Below, piece by piece: positions 7,772-16,660 of a stretch of DNA of 44,395 nt. Numbering within the stretch: the stretch's first letter is position 1; each line of letters begins with the position of its first letter. The position numbers and the translations under genes are program-made. Source of the DNA: Alphaproteobacteria bacterium (GTDB lineage Bacteria > Pseudomonadota > Alphaproteobacteria > UBA2966). The notes under the pieces are model-generated. The model ran no database searches and was not told the origin of the DNA. It saw only the letters and a program-made list of their open reading frames with translations. Location: positions 1 through 44,395 of the forward strand of contig JABIFY010000019.1 in NCBI GenBank assembly GCA_018650465.1, given 5' to 3'.

Positions 7772-9877
7772 ATGCTGGACGCCACATCAGAAACACCGTT
7801 GTTGGAAATCACCGACCTGTGTATTTCCTATTTCACCCGGGCCGGAGAAATTCCGGCAGTTGTTGATTTTTCTTTGCGCCTGATGCCCGGCGAAAGCGTC
7901 GGCCTGGTGGGCGAAAGTGGCTGTGGCAAATCGACAGTTGCCTTGGCAATCATGCAGTACCTTGGCAGCAACGGCGGCATCGTCAGCGGCAGCATCAAGT
8001 TCAAGGGCAAGGAACTGACAAGCGCCAGCGCCAAAGAATTACAAGCCATTCGCGGTTCTGACATTGCCATGGTTTATCAGGAGCCCATGGCCGCTCTGAA
8101 CCCCAGCCTGACCATCGCCAGTCAGCTTGTCGAAGTCCCCATGATCCACGAAGGCATCAGCAAACAGGCCGCCTGGAAACGCGCCTGCCAATTGCTGTCT
8201 GATGTGCAACTGCCCGATCCGGAACGGGTGATGAACGCCTATCCACACCAGATATCCGGTGGTCAGCAACAGCGCGTGATCATCGCCATGGCCTTGTTGT
8301 CAAACCCTTCCCTGTTGCTGATGGACGAGCCCACGACGGCACTGGATGTTACGGTTGAGGCCGGTATCGTTGAGCTGGTGGCCGGACTTTCCGAAAAATA
8401 TGGTACGGCGATTTTATATATCTCTCATAACCTGGGCCTGATCCTGGAAACCTGCAGCCGGGTCAGTGTGATGTATTCAGGTGAGGTCGTGGAAGAAGGT
8501 GAAATCGTGCCGCTCTTCGCCCACCCGCGTCACCCTTATACACACGGTCTGTTCGGCTGCATCCCCCTGCCCCACGCTGACAAAAATGAACGCCCTCTGG
8601 TGCCAATCCGTGGCCAGCTGCCCTTGCCACACGAGCGTCCAGGTGGATGTAACTTTGGCCCGCGCTGCGATCATTTTCAGCCAGGCCTTTGCGATCAGGC
8701 ACAAGTGCCCGTGCAAAAGGCAGACGACGCGCAATCGATAGCCCCCCACATGGTGCGTTGCCTGCGTTGGCAGGACATCGATGCCACGGATGTGCAGGCA
8801 GCTGAAGCTTCGGCTTCCCCCTTGCCCCCTGGCGAGATTGTGCTGCGGGTGAAGAATCTGAAAAAATATTATTCGGTTGGCGGCTCGTCGTTGGGTGCTT
8901 TGGTAAGTGGTCAGAGCGTGCGCGAGGTCAAGGCAAATGAAGCCCTGAGCTTCACCGCCCGCAGAGGTGAAACGGTGGCCATTGTCGGTGAATCCGGTTG
9001 TGGAAAATCTACTTTCGCCAAAGTCCTGATGGGTCTGGAAACCGCCACCAGTGGCGATATCGAACTGAACGGCATCGGCATTCAAAACCAGGCTGTTCAG
9101 GACCGCACCCCGGCGCAACTGGGATCGTTGCAAATGGTTTTCCAAAACCCCAACGACACCCTGAACCCCAGCCACACAATTGGTGGCCAGATCATGCGTG
9201 TGATTCAGAAATTTGGCGTGGAAACCGACAAGCACAAGGCACGCGAATTGATGCTGAAGCTGCTGGATACCGTCAAACTGCCGCGTGATTTTGCCCTGCG
9301 CAAACCGCGTCAATTATCCGGCGGACAAAAACAGCGCATCGGTATCGCCCGTGCTTTCGCCGGCAACCCCGCCGTCGTGATCGCCGATGAACCGGTTTCA
9401 GCCCTGGATGTGTCAGTGGCAGCTGCCGTGACCGAACTGCTGATGGAAATCCAGCGAGAGCACAAAACCACCTTGCTGTTCATTAGCCATGATCTTTCGG
9501 TGGTGCGTTATTTGTCAGATCGCGTGGTCGTCATGTATCTAGGTAAAATTGTTGAAAGCGGCAAAACATCAGATGTGTTTGCACCGCCTTACCACCCTTA
9601 TACCGAGGCCCTGCTCTCCGCTGTGCCCGTCGCCGACCCCAGCATTAAAAAACGCCACATCGTTCTGGAAGGCACCATCCCCAGCGCCCTTGATCCGCCA
9701 AAAGGCTGCCCCTTCGCTTCCCGCTGCCCAAGGCACATGGGACCGATTTGCGATACGGAAATGCCCGAGGCCATGCAGGCCGCAGACGGACACTTGATTG
9801 CCTGTCATATCGATCTGATGGATCTTCAGAAAGTGGAGCCGGTGATCGAACGAATAGAGCAAACAACAACCGTGTAG
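7772..9877 (+). CDS. Fused double ABC ATPase, DppD-DppF type
   Basis: This 701-residue protein holds two complete oligopeptide-type ATPase modules that are separate proteins (DppD and DppF) in E. coli. The first has Walker A Gly-Glu-Ser-Gly-Cys-Gly-Lys-Ser-Thr at 47-55, signature Ser-Gly-Gly-Gln-Gln-Gln-Arg and Walker B ending Met-Asp-Glu-Pro. The second repeats Walker A near residue 406, with signature Leu-Ser-Gly-Gly-Gln-Lys-Gln-Arg and Walker B ending Ala-Asp-Glu-Pro. Each half ends in the oligopeptide C-terminal extension with Cys-rich Phe-Gly-Pro-Arg-Cys or Phe-Ala-Ser-Arg-Cys motifs, which in some homologues bind an iron-sulfur cluster. All ATPase motifs look intact in both halves. It powers the importer encoded by the three genes before it and closes the operon. 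Confidence 0.92.
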   Translation: MLDATSETPLLEITDLCISYFTRAGEIPAVVDFSLRLMPGESVGLVGESGCGKSTVALAIMQYLGSNGGIVSGSIKFKGKELTSASAKELQAIRGSDIAMVYQEPMAALNPSLTIASQLVEVPMIHEGISKQAAWKRACQLLSDVQLPDPERVMNAYPHQISGGQQQRVIIAMALLSNPSLLLMDEPTTALDVTVEAGIVELVAGLSEKYGTAILYISHNLGLILETCSRVSVMYSGEVVEEGEIVPLFAHPRHPYTHGLFGCIPLPHADKNERPLVPIRGQLPLPHERPGGCNFGPRCDHFQPGLCDQAQVPVQKADDAQSIAPHMVRCLRWQDIDATDVQAAEASASPLPPGEIVLRVKNLKKYYSVGGSSLGALVSGQSVREVKANEALSFTARRGETVAIVGESGCGKSTFAKVLMGLETATSGDIELNGIGIQNQAVQDRTPAQLGSLQMVFQNPNDTLNPSHTIGGQIMRVIQKFGVETDKHKARELMLKLLDTVKLPRDFALRKPRQLSGGQKQRIGIARAFAGNPAVVIADEPVSALDVSVAAAVTELLMEIQREHKTTLLFISHDLSVVRYLSDRVVVMYLGKIVESGKTSDVFAPPYHPYTEALLSAVPVADPSIKKRHIVLEGTIPSALDPPKGCPFASRCPRHMGPICDTEMPEAMQAADGHLIACHIDLMDLQKVEPVIERIEQTTTV

Positions 9878-10042
9878 CTCTTTCGGGGCAGATACTTCCA
9901 AATTTTCCAGAGTTCCATGCCGTTGACGACATCAGACCACTGAAGCTTTCCATACAATCGTACTCATTGTTTTTTTACCTTTTATTCTCCTTTTAATTGT
10001 GCAACTCTATTGTTCAATTGACGATAAGGGGGTGCTAAGAAA

Positions 10043-11035
10043 ATGGATTTTTGTGGAAGTTACAGGCATTGGCGGTCTGCGATATCAGCAGCCACTTTAC
10101 TCATTCTTGCGGGTTGTTCCGTCGCTGACTACAAGGCCCCGATAATTGAGTTGGGAACAGCAGTCAACGATACCGCGTCGACAGTGCACAAAATTGATCT
10201 GGAGATTACCAAGGCCCGGAACAAACGGTGGCTGACGCTTCTTGCCAGCGGTAACGCAAGTTTACAGACCGCCAACAACAGCTGTGCATCCGGCACCAAG
10301 ACTTGTTCGCTTGTCATTCGTTTTCTTGGAAAGGACAAAGGCAAATCTCCCTTCCCCGCTACGGCACAGGAAAAAAGCGATCTCGCTGGCCTGGGCGGAT
10401 TGAAAAACTATGTGGCTGGTCTGAGGGCTATTGTCGACGCCGAAACGGCGTCTGCCGTAACAACAAGTGCAAACGAAGCGCTGGCTGGAGCTGCAAAGAT
10501 AGAAACGTCCCTGGCGGAGGCACAAAAATCTGTCATACCGTCTGGTACCATAAAGGCTTACGGCGAACCGGTCCTAGCGGCAGTGAAGTGGCTGGTAACG
10601 CAATATGTGGAACGGGTGAAATACAAGGCGCTTGCAGCGGCCACTCTTCGTGCTCAGCCCACCATTGAAAAGCTGGCAAAATATCACGGCAAGGTCGCTG
10701 AAGTCGTCACAGCAAACAAATCTTCCTATGCCAGGAAGATTTTCATCAAAGCACAAAACGAATTCGATGTGCCGGAGAAAAAAAGCAAAATCAACGTCAA
10801 TAATTTTGTGAAAGCCGCCGCAGCTTATAACGATGCACTCAAGGGAGAGGCAGCCCAACCCCTGAAAAAATTTCTGATCGCCCATACCAAGCTTAATGAC
10901 AGCTTGAATGGCGACGGTTCAACCTCGCTCGCGGACGCAATTGGTGCGATCAAGGATTTTGCCGAACGGGCGAAGGAATTCAGTAAAATTGTTGACGACA
11001 TAAACAAGGCTTCGGACAGCCAGGCAAAGGGATAA
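10043..11035 (+). CDS. Predicted lipoprotein of unknown function
   Basis: This 330-residue protein has a signal peptide ending in a lipobox, Leu-Ala-Gly-Cys (Cys26), so it should be lipid-anchored in the envelope. Asp follows two residues after Ser-Val-Ala, leaving inner- versus outer-membrane sorting unclear. The mature part is mostly Ala/Lys-rich helix, with a short Cys pair near residues 80-87 (Cys-Ala-Ser-Gly-Thr-Lys-Thr-Cys) that could form a small disulfide loop. I do not recognise the family. It is the first gene of a tight three-gene set: 3 bp to the next gene and then 9 bp to the lipase. This suggests a shared job at the cell envelope. The upstream 165 bp is AT-rich and probably holds the promoter. 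Confidence 0.65.
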   Translation: MDFCGSYRHWRSAISAATLLILAGCSVADYKAPIIELGTAVNDTASTVHKIDLEITKARNKRWLTLLASGNASLQTANNSCASGTKTCSLVIRFLGKDKGKSPFPATAQEKSDLAGLGGLKNYVAGLRAIVDAETASAVTTSANEALAGAAKIETSLAEAQKSVIPSGTIKAYGEPVLAAVKWLVTQYVERVKYKALAAATLRAQPTIEKLAKYHGKVAEVVTANKSSYARKIFIKAQNEFDVPEKKSKINVNNFVKAAAAYNDALKGEAAQPLKKFLIAHTKLNDSLNGDGSTSLADAIGAIKDFAERAKEFSKIVDDINKASDSQAKG

Positions 11036-11038
11036 GTC

Positions 11039-11437
11039 ATGTCTAGTATCGACGATATTGATAAAGAATTTCATTTGCGGCGGGCTGAGATCGACGCCCT
11101 TGACCAGGCCCTGGCAAGAGAAAGGGTCAACATTCAGGATGCGGCCATGGATGCCGGTCGACTTGTTAATGCAGCAGAGAAAAAACGTCGAAAGGAAATC
11201 GGGGCCACACGCCATGAATTGGCCGACGCCATGATTGTTCTTTCTCTGGTTACATTGTCTCGATTGAGGAACAGTGCAGACGTTGAAAACCTGAACAAGG
11301 AAATGGCGCGCATAAACGATCAGTTAAAGGACGACCTGGAACACTTGCAAGACCTGGAAGGCTACGCAGAGACAGCGGCAAAGGTCGCCAACGGCCTCGC
11401 TTCTGCTGTGGAAAAAGTAGCCGAACTGGCCTTATAG
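11039..11437 (+). CDS. Small helical (coiled-coil) protein of unknown function
   Basis: This 132-residue protein has no signal peptide or clear membrane segment. Residues 1-60 and 75-125 are charged helices with heptad-like Leu/Ile spacing, so it is probably a cytoplasmic coiled-coil bundle. The family is not recognised. It begins 3 bp after the lipoprotein stop and ends 9 bp before the lipase start, so it is almost certainly translated from the same message. It could act as a chaperone or adaptor for the lipase or lipoprotein. That is inference from position only. Confidence 0.6.
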   Translation: MSSIDDIDKEFHLRRAEIDALDQALARERVNIQDAAMDAGRLVNAAEKKRRKEIGATRHELADAMIVLSLVTLSRLRNSADVENLNKEMARINDQLKDDLEHLQDLEGYAETAAKVANGLASAVEKVAELAL

Positions 11438-11446
11438 GACTTCATC

Positions 11447-12547
11447 ATGCAAGACTATTTTTCCAATTCCGCCCTGTTAAAAACACCTGGCAAGCGAGCC
11501 GCTTACAGTGATCGCACAGCATACCTGATGGCCGAGATGTCAAGACTGGCCTATTTCAGATTTGAAGGCGGCAGCAATGTTGCCGACATCATTGAAAGCC
11601 TGAAGACATTTCTGCCTGAGAATTCAAACCTGACGGCCATCACCAGCATTCTGGCCTCTTCTATTGTGCCGACAAATTCTGCTGACGGCAGAAAGCTGCT
11701 GGAAGAGATTCTGAAGCCGCATGACTTTGAATTGTTAAACGTTTTTAACAGCAGTCACTCCGGAGCCCAGGCTTTTCTTTGCAGGCATACAAGCGACAAT
11801 TTTGCCGTGCTGGCCTTTCGCGGCACAGAGCAGAACCTGAAGGACATCAAGGCTGATGTGAAAGCAAATCTTCAGAAAGTAAAAATTGGCGGAAAAGAAT
11901 TTTAAATGCACGAAGGATATTACCGCCAGTTTCTGTCCGTGCAGAAGGATGTCGCGGCCAGTCTGCTCAAACCGGAAATGGAGGGACTGCAATTATTTAT
12001 TACAGGTCATTCTCTCGGCGGTGCTTTGGCCATTACCGCCACCAAATTCCTGGCCAGTGATATTACGGGTGCCTGCTACACATTTGGATCGCCGCCAGTA
12101 GGCACTGTAGACTTTGACAGCGATATTGTTACTCCGATTTATCGCATCATCAATCACGTCGATATCGTTCCGCGCCTGCCAAATCCATCAGCTGTATTCC
12201 TGTTTCGGTTCTTGGCAACGATTACGATATCGGTGATGGAACTTTTTTTCCGACCCTTCTCTTCTATTCGAAAATCAAAATGGTACGACAAATTCAGCAA
12301 AATGCTTGCTGATGCGCAGCGCTACCGTCAATCCGGCTACGGTAGCTATCTGGTCGGCGAGGGAACAGCGGCGAAGCTTAAATATACCGTGAGTACCTTC
12401 GACAGAATCAAATGGTGGCTGATTCAGGTCAAGCGTATCCCCGCTGGTGAATTCAAGCTGATGTCAGATCACAGTATCGACAAATACTCCAGCAAACTGG
12501 CGGCATGGGCTGTTCACAGGAAAGCTGAAAAACCAAAGGACCAGTAG
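11447..12547 (+). pseudogene. Class 3 lipase split by an in-frame TAA
   Basis: Two open frames (11447-11905, 152 residues; 11906-12547, 213 residues) are in the same reading frame and are separated only by TAA at 11903-11905, followed immediately by ATG. Together they read as one alpha/beta-hydrolase of the lipase class 3 family. The first half has Leu-Ala-Phe-Arg-Gly-Thr-Glu, and the second starts with His-Glu-Gly-Tyr-Tyr, which normally follows it without a break. The second half holds the whole catalytic triad: Ser36 in Gly-His-Ser-Leu-Gly-Gly, Asp86 in His-Val-Asp-Ile-Val-Pro, and His189 in Asp-His-Ser-Ile-Asp-Lys-Tyr. Neither half has a signal peptide. The simplest reading is a single nonsense change (for example AAA to TAA). 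Stop-start reinitiation producing two chains is the alternative, though the ribosome-binding site before 11906 is weak. Confidence 0.7.
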
Positions 12548-12577
12548 CGACACATCTGAAGGCCCTATTGGATAGCC

Positions 12578-12970
12578 TTATCCCCCTTCACGATTCGGCA
12601 AACCCTCTACCAGATGGTAGTAATCCGATTTGTCTTTAACAAAAATCTCGCCCACGGTCTTCAAACCTGTAGGGCCGTCCAGGGTGCCAGCGGCGATACC
12701 AATTTCGGTACTGTCGCGACTGTCCCAGAACAGGCTGCTGCCGCATTCCTGGCAAAATCCACGGCGGGTTGATTCTGACGAGGCGTACCATTTCAGGCCT
12801 TTTTGATCGAGTAAATTAAATCCTGACTTTTCCGCCTCGGTATAGGCAGCCACGTGGCCATGTGTACGCCGACACTGGCTACAATGACAATTCGTAACAT
12901 TGCGCAAGGGCCCCTCAGCCTGATAGCGAACGGTACCACAGTCACAGCCGCCTTCGAAAGTTTTTGTCAT
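12578..12970 (-). CDS. GFA/CENP-V-fold zinc protein
   Basis: This 130-residue protein belongs to the glutathione-dependent formaldehyde-activating (GFA) family, a small zinc-binding beta fold. Zinc ligands are visible as Cys-Asp-Cys-Gly near residues 9-12, Cys-His-Cys-Ser-Gln-Cys-Arg near 28-34, and Cys-x-x-Cys-Gly-Ser near 73-78. The member that gave the family its name speeds adduct formation between formaldehyde and glutathione, but most family members have no proven reaction and the substrate here cannot be assigned. It is convergent with the lipase gene (30 bp between stops) and divergent from ubiT. Confidence 0.82.
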   Translation of the reverse strand: MTKTFEGGCDCGTVRYQAEGPLRNVTNCHCSQCRRTHGHVAAYTEAEKSGFNLLDQKGLKWYASSESTRRGFCQECGSSLFWDSRDSTEIGIAAGTLDGPTGLKTVGEIFVKDKSDYYHLVEGLPNREGG

Positions 12971-13128
12971 TTGTGCTTGTCTCCGGTTATGGGTTTCCTG
13001 ACCTCACTTTCCTCTTCAGGTTCTGTTGATGCACGATCTGTTACATCAATGCCGGCGGACAAATAATTTCTAACCTGGCCTGTAACCATCAAAAGTATGT
13101 GCATCATAGCCACAAACTGTACGGACAA

Positions 13129-13170
13129 TTGATCGACATCAAGTTATTTTTCCCGGATATGACGCACAAT
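13129..13170 (+). promoter_or_regulatory. FNR box and class II-type promoter for ubiTUV
   Basis: TTGATCGACATCAA at 13129-13142 is a perfect match to the FNR/Anr consensus TTGAT-N4-ATCAA. If it is centred at -41.5, the start of transcription falls near 13177 and the -10 hexamer near 13165-13170, where CACAAT stands (4 of 6 matches to TATAAT). This is the geometry of an FNR-activated class II promoter, 37 bp before the ubiT ATG. It predicts induction when oxygen is scarce. Confidence 0.75.
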
Positions 13171-13213
13171 GGTTGCCTGATCCGGAATACAGGAATTTCT
13201 GCCCGAAACGATC

Positions 13214-13873
13214 ATGCCAGTTACTGTGCCCCCATTTTCGCCAGGCCTTTTTGCAAGCCTGTTGCTGAGACCTGTGCCGGATATCCTTCTCGACAAGGGT
13301 CTGGCCTGGGCGTTAAAGCGTGTCCTGACGGCGCACCCTGAAGTCTTCAAGCGATTGCCGGAAAATAGTCACGGTATTGTTGTGATTACCGTAGCTGACT
13401 TGCAGCTTGATCTGGCACTGGATCTGTCACCGCAAACACCTGCCCTGCGTGTGGCCACCAATGACGACCGGCAGGCAGCGATTGCCGGCATCTCCGGCCC
13501 CTTGCAAGTCTTGATAGACCTGATGGAGGGACGTGTTGATGGCGATGCCTTGTTTTTCTCCCGTGCCCTGCGGTTTGAAGGGGACACGGAAATTGTTGTT
13601 GCCTTGAGAAACGCCGTCGATGGTATCGACATCCACATCGCTGATCTATTACCCGTCCCCGGCATCATATCTGGCTCTCGCTCGCGTATCGCCGGGATGC
13701 TGGCGAATATTCACCGCACGGCGACTCGGGATCTGGAGATGATCCGCTCAGCCGCGACCGCCGGCCTTGAAAAAAATAGCCGGCAGCAAAAGAAACGCAT
13801 TATTGAACTGGAAAACCGCTTACACGATCTGGAACTGAAAGCGGCCCGACAGGATCGGAAAGCAAAGGCATAG
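13214..13873 (+). CDS. ubiT: UbiT, SCP2-domain factor for O2-independent ubiquinone synthesis
   Basis: This 219-residue protein has an SCP2 (sterol-carrier) lipid-binding domain over about residues 40-150. In E. coli UbiT (YhbT) works with UbiU and UbiV in making ubiquinone without oxygen, and the SCP2 domain is thought to bind the hydrophobic quinone precursors. Identification rests on the SCP2 pattern together with the directly following ubiU (1 bp gap) and ubiV. The protein is longer than the roughly 174-residue E. coli form: residues about 185-219 form a charged, coiled-coil-like tail rich in Lys/Arg/Glu. The ribosome-binding site before the ATG at 13214 is weak. An FNR box upstream suggests anaerobic expression. 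Confidence 0.88.
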   Translation: MPVTVPPFSPGLFASLLLRPVPDILLDKGLAWALKRVLTAHPEVFKRLPENSHGIVVITVADLQLDLALDLSPQTPALRVATNDDRQAAIAGISGPLQVLIDLMEGRVDGDALFFSRALRFEGDTEIVVALRNAVDGIDIHIADLLPVPGIISGSRSRIAGMLANIHRTATRDLEMIRSAATAGLEKNSRQQKKRIIELENRLHDLELKAARQDRKAKA

Positions 13874-13874
13874 T

Positions 13875-14864
13875 ATGAGCAAAGTTCTGGAACTGGTCTG
13901 CCCGGCGGGAACGCCTGCGGCATTGCGCGGCGCCATTGATGCCGGTGCGGACACAGTTTACCTGGGGTTCAGGGATGAAACCAATGCCCGCAATTTCCCC
14001 GGTCTTAATTTTGATCGCGAGGAATTGCGCGAAGGCATGGCCTATGCCCATGACAGAGACCGGGAAATTTTTGTTGCCATCAATACCTTTCCCAGCCCCG
14101 GCAACTTTGAGCCCTGGCGACAGGCCGTCGATGATGCGGCAGCCCTGGGAGCAGATGCTGTTATTCTGGCCGACATTGGCTTGCTACAATATTGCAAGGA
14201 AAACCATCCAGGCCTGCGCCGACATCTATCTGTTCAGGCCTCGGCATCGAACGCCGACGCCATCAACTTTTTTCACCGTCAATTTGACGTGCGCCGGGTT
14301 GTGCTGCCGCGGGTTCTGACCGTTGCAGAAATCGCCGCCCTGAATGCCGTCATTGCCGTTGAAACAGAAGTCTTTGCCTTTGGTGGCTTGTGCGTGATGG
14401 CGGAGGGACGATGTTCCCTGTCCTCCTATGCGACAGGCCAATCGCCGAACCTGCGCGGTGTCTGTTCGCCAGCCAGTCACGTGCGATACGAAGAAACCGA
14501 TGACGGTCTGAAGTCCAGACTGGGTACATTCACAATAAATATGTTCGATGAAGACGAGCCTGTCGGCTATCCAACCTTGTGCAAAGGGCGCTTCATTGCC
14601 AACGGCAAGACATCTTATTTGTTTGAAGAGCCAACCAGCCTGAATACCCTGGATATCCTGCCTGACCTGGTCGAAGCCGGTGTTGTTGCCTTGAAAATTG
14701 AAGGGCGTCAACGGGGCAAGGCTTATGTGGAACAGGTCGTGACCGGGTTCCGCCAGGCTGTTGATGCCATCGCCAATGGCCAATGCGTCCCCGCGATAAA
14801 TCTGGACAGCTTGACCGAAGGTCAAAAGAATACGGCCGGTGCCTATGACAAGGGTTGGAGGTAA
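13875..14864 (+). CDS. ubiU: UbiU, iron-sulfur U32 protein for O2-independent ubiquinone synthesis
   Basis: This 329-residue protein of the U32 peptidase-like family opens with Glu-Leu-Val-Cys-Pro-Ala-Gly and a TIM-barrel pattern. The four cysteines that hold the [4Fe-4S] cluster are at 173, 180, 197 and 236, with exactly the spacing of E. coli UbiU (169, 176, 193, 232 as I recall). UbiU and UbiV form a heterodimer needed for hydroxylations of the ubiquinone ring when no oxygen is available, reportedly using prephenate as oxygen donor. The gene starts 1 bp after ubiT, and its last codons carry the ribosome-binding site of ubiV. No peptidase function should be inferred from the family name. 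Confidence 0.93.
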   Translation: MSKVLELVCPAGTPAALRGAIDAGADTVYLGFRDETNARNFPGLNFDREELREGMAYAHDRDREIFVAINTFPSPGNFEPWRQAVDDAAALGADAVILADIGLLQYCKENHPGLRRHLSVQASASNADAINFFHRQFDVRRVVLPRVLTVAEIAALNAVIAVETEVFAFGGLCVMAEGRCSLSSYATGQSPNLRGVCSPASHVRYEETDDGLKSRLGTFTINMFDEDEPVGYPTLCKGRFIANGKTSYLFEEPTSLNTLDILPDLVEAGVVALKIEGRQRGKAYVEQVVTGFRQAVDAIANGQCVPAINLDSLTEGQKNTAGAYDKGWR

Positions 14865-14869
14865 ATCAG

Positions 14870-15808
14870 ATGTCGATTAACGCTGCCACGTCGGTTGAAA
14901 CGACCAGGGCGAACCTCACCCTGGGTCCGATTCTGTATAACTGGTCGCCTGAACAAAAACGCGATTTCTATTTTCGCATGGCGGACGAGGCCCCGGTAGA
15001 TGTTGTTTATGTGGGCGAAGTTGTTTGCTCCAAACGCGAAATACTCTGGGCACCCGTTCTGCCGGATATCATCGCGCGCTTGCAGGCTGCCGGTAAGGAA
15101 GTCGTTTTCTCTACCTTGGCCCTGATCATGAGCGAACGTGAAAGCGCTGCCATTCGGGAAATCATCAACACACCCGATCTGTTGATCGAAGCCAATGATT
15201 TCGCTACCGCTGACTTGCTGAAGGGACAGCCCCATATTATTGGTCCCAATGTGAACGTCTATAACGAAGGCACCCTTGGCTATCTGGCTGACAACGGCGC
15301 CAACCGGGTCTGTCTGCCGGTTGAGCTACCGGGCGATTCTGTTCGACAACTGGCAGGCATGCAAATTTGTGACACCGAAATTCAGGCCTGGGGTCGCATG
15401 CCGCTGGCGATTTCCGCTCGCTGTTATCATGCCCGTTCTCATGGCCTGCACAAGGACGGCTGCCAGTATGTTTGTGACCTGGACCCCGATGGACTGGATG
15501 TCATGACCGTTGACAGGCAACCCTTCCTGACAGTCAACGGCACCCAGACCCTGTCCTCTACCTGCCTCAATTTGCTGCCGGAACTGGACCGCCTTGCCGA
15601 TAGTGGCGTTAGTCATTTCCGCCTGTCCCCGCAAACAACCGACATGGTCGAGGTCTCGACAGTGTTTCGCAATGTTCTGGACGGCACCTGCGACCCTGCA
15701 GAAGGCGATTTGAAACTCGCCGCCATGAATACGGGCTTTGTCGCTTCAAACGGGTTTATCCACGGTGATGAAGGTTGGCGACAGATTGATGCGAGCCATA
15801 TTCAGTAA
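14870..15808 (+). CDS. ubiV: UbiV, iron-sulfur partner of UbiU
   Basis: This 312-residue U32-like protein is the second half of the UbiUV heterodimer. The [4Fe-4S] ligands are Cys53, Cys185, Cys198 and Cys202; the last three repeat the spacing of E. coli UbiV (180, 193, 197). A TTG-started frame begins at 14855, but GGAGG at 14857-14861, inside the last codons of ubiU, sits 8 nt before the ATG at 14870, so that start is preferred. The overlap between ribosome-binding site and the ubiU end implies translational coupling, which fits an obligate 1:1 complex. It closes the ubiTUV operon. Confidence 0.93.
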   Translation: MSINAATSVETTRANLTLGPILYNWSPEQKRDFYFRMADEAPVDVVYVGEVVCSKREILWAPVLPDIIARLQAAGKEVVFSTLALIMSERESAAIREIINTPDLLIEANDFATADLLKGQPHIIGPNVNVYNEGTLGYLADNGANRVCLPVELPGDSVRQLAGMQICDTEIQAWGRMPLAISARCYHARSHGLHKDGCQYVCDLDPDGLDVMTVDRQPFLTVNGTQTLSSTCLNLLPELDRLADSGVSHFRLSPQTTDMVEVSTVFRNVLDGTCDPAEGDLKLAAMNTGFVASNGFIHGDEGWRQIDASHIQ

Positions 15809-15894
15809 TAATCCTTCAAGGCACAGCCTCAAGGGAATTGCCTGAAACTTGCGTGACGTTTAAGGTCTCAGCTCAGATTTCATGATCAGGTGCC

Positions 15895-16626
15895 ATGACC
15901 CCAACCCTGCTAACCGCCCTCGCCATTGGCTTTCTTGGCTCGACCCATTGCATTGGTATGTGTGGCGGGATTGTCGGGGCTCTGAATGCGGGCTTGCCGC
16001 CGTTTCATGCGCGCTCGAACCTGCTGAAGGCAATTTACAATCTGCTTTATAATGCCGGTCGCATCGTCAGCTATTGTCTGGCCGGGGCCGGATTGGGTTT
16101 GTTGGCGGAACAGTCTTCGGCACTTGCGATCAATGCAATTTTACCTGTTGGGGAACTGATTGCCGGGGCCTTTTTAATCGCCCTGGGTTTTTATATCGGC
16201 GGCTGGAACAGCGCCATTATCTGGCTGGAACGACTTGGCCAATATTTCTGGAAATTCATTCAACCCTTCGGCAAACATTTTATGCCGGTGCAATCTCCGG
16301 CTCATGCCTTTGGCTTGGGCCTCGTTTGGGGTTGGCTGCCTTGTGGCCTGGTCTATTCCGCCCTCGCCCTGGCCATGACGACGGGATCTGCCACAGACGG
16401 GGCTGTTGTTATGCTGGTCTTTGGCCTGGGTACCTTGCCGGTTTTGATGGTTATGGGACCTGCGGCAACGTTTCTGAAGAACCTGATCCAGAAATCAACA
16501 TTGCGTCGGGGGGCCGGTATGGCCGTGATGCTGTTTGGTGTTTATACCGCTGTCACCGCCTTTGAGCCCCATGAGCATGGGGCTAATCATGAGCGGGCAG
16601 CACCGCATGGGCATTCATCTGAATAA
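15895..16626 (+). CDS. UreH/SafE-like membrane protein, possibly metal-related
   Basis: This 243-residue integral membrane protein has about six helices and belongs to the sulfite exporter TauE/SafE-type, UreH-like (DsbD_2) family. Two signature segments are present: Gly-Ser-Thr-His-Cys-Ile-Gly-Met-Cys-Gly-Gly near residues 15-25, and Trp-Leu-Pro-Cys-Gly-Leu-Val-Tyr-Ser near 150-158. The C-terminal tail (about 220-243) is rich in His and Glu, suggesting metal binding. Members of this family often sit in cbb3 oxidase assembly or copper-handling clusters, but no cbb3 or copper genes are visible here, so the transported species is unknown. It is 86 bp downstream of ubiV on the same strand and could share its message. 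Confidence 0.75.
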   Translation: MTPTLLTALAIGFLGSTHCIGMCGGIVGALNAGLPPFHARSNLLKAIYNLLYNAGRIVSYCLAGAGLGLLAEQSSALAINAILPVGELIAGAFLIALGFYIGGWNSAIIWLERLGQYFWKFIQPFGKHFMPVQSPAHAFGLGLVWGWLPCGLVYSALALAMTTGSATDGAVVMLVFGLGTLPVLMVMGPAATFLKNLIQKSTLRRGAGMAVMLFGVYTAVTAFEPHEHGANHERAAPHGHSSE

Positions 16627-16660
16627 GCAGCGTTACGGCGTAATTTGTTTCCGGGTCCTG

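Noticed and set aside
8477-9313. 278-residue open frame on the minus strand
   Set aside because: It lies wholly inside the fused ATPase gene, which has complete ATPase motifs in the other frame. The minus-strand protein shows no recognisable family and is a coding shadow.
11447-12547. Frameshift as the cause of the split lipase
   Set aside because: Both halves are in the same reading frame; only a stop codon separates them.
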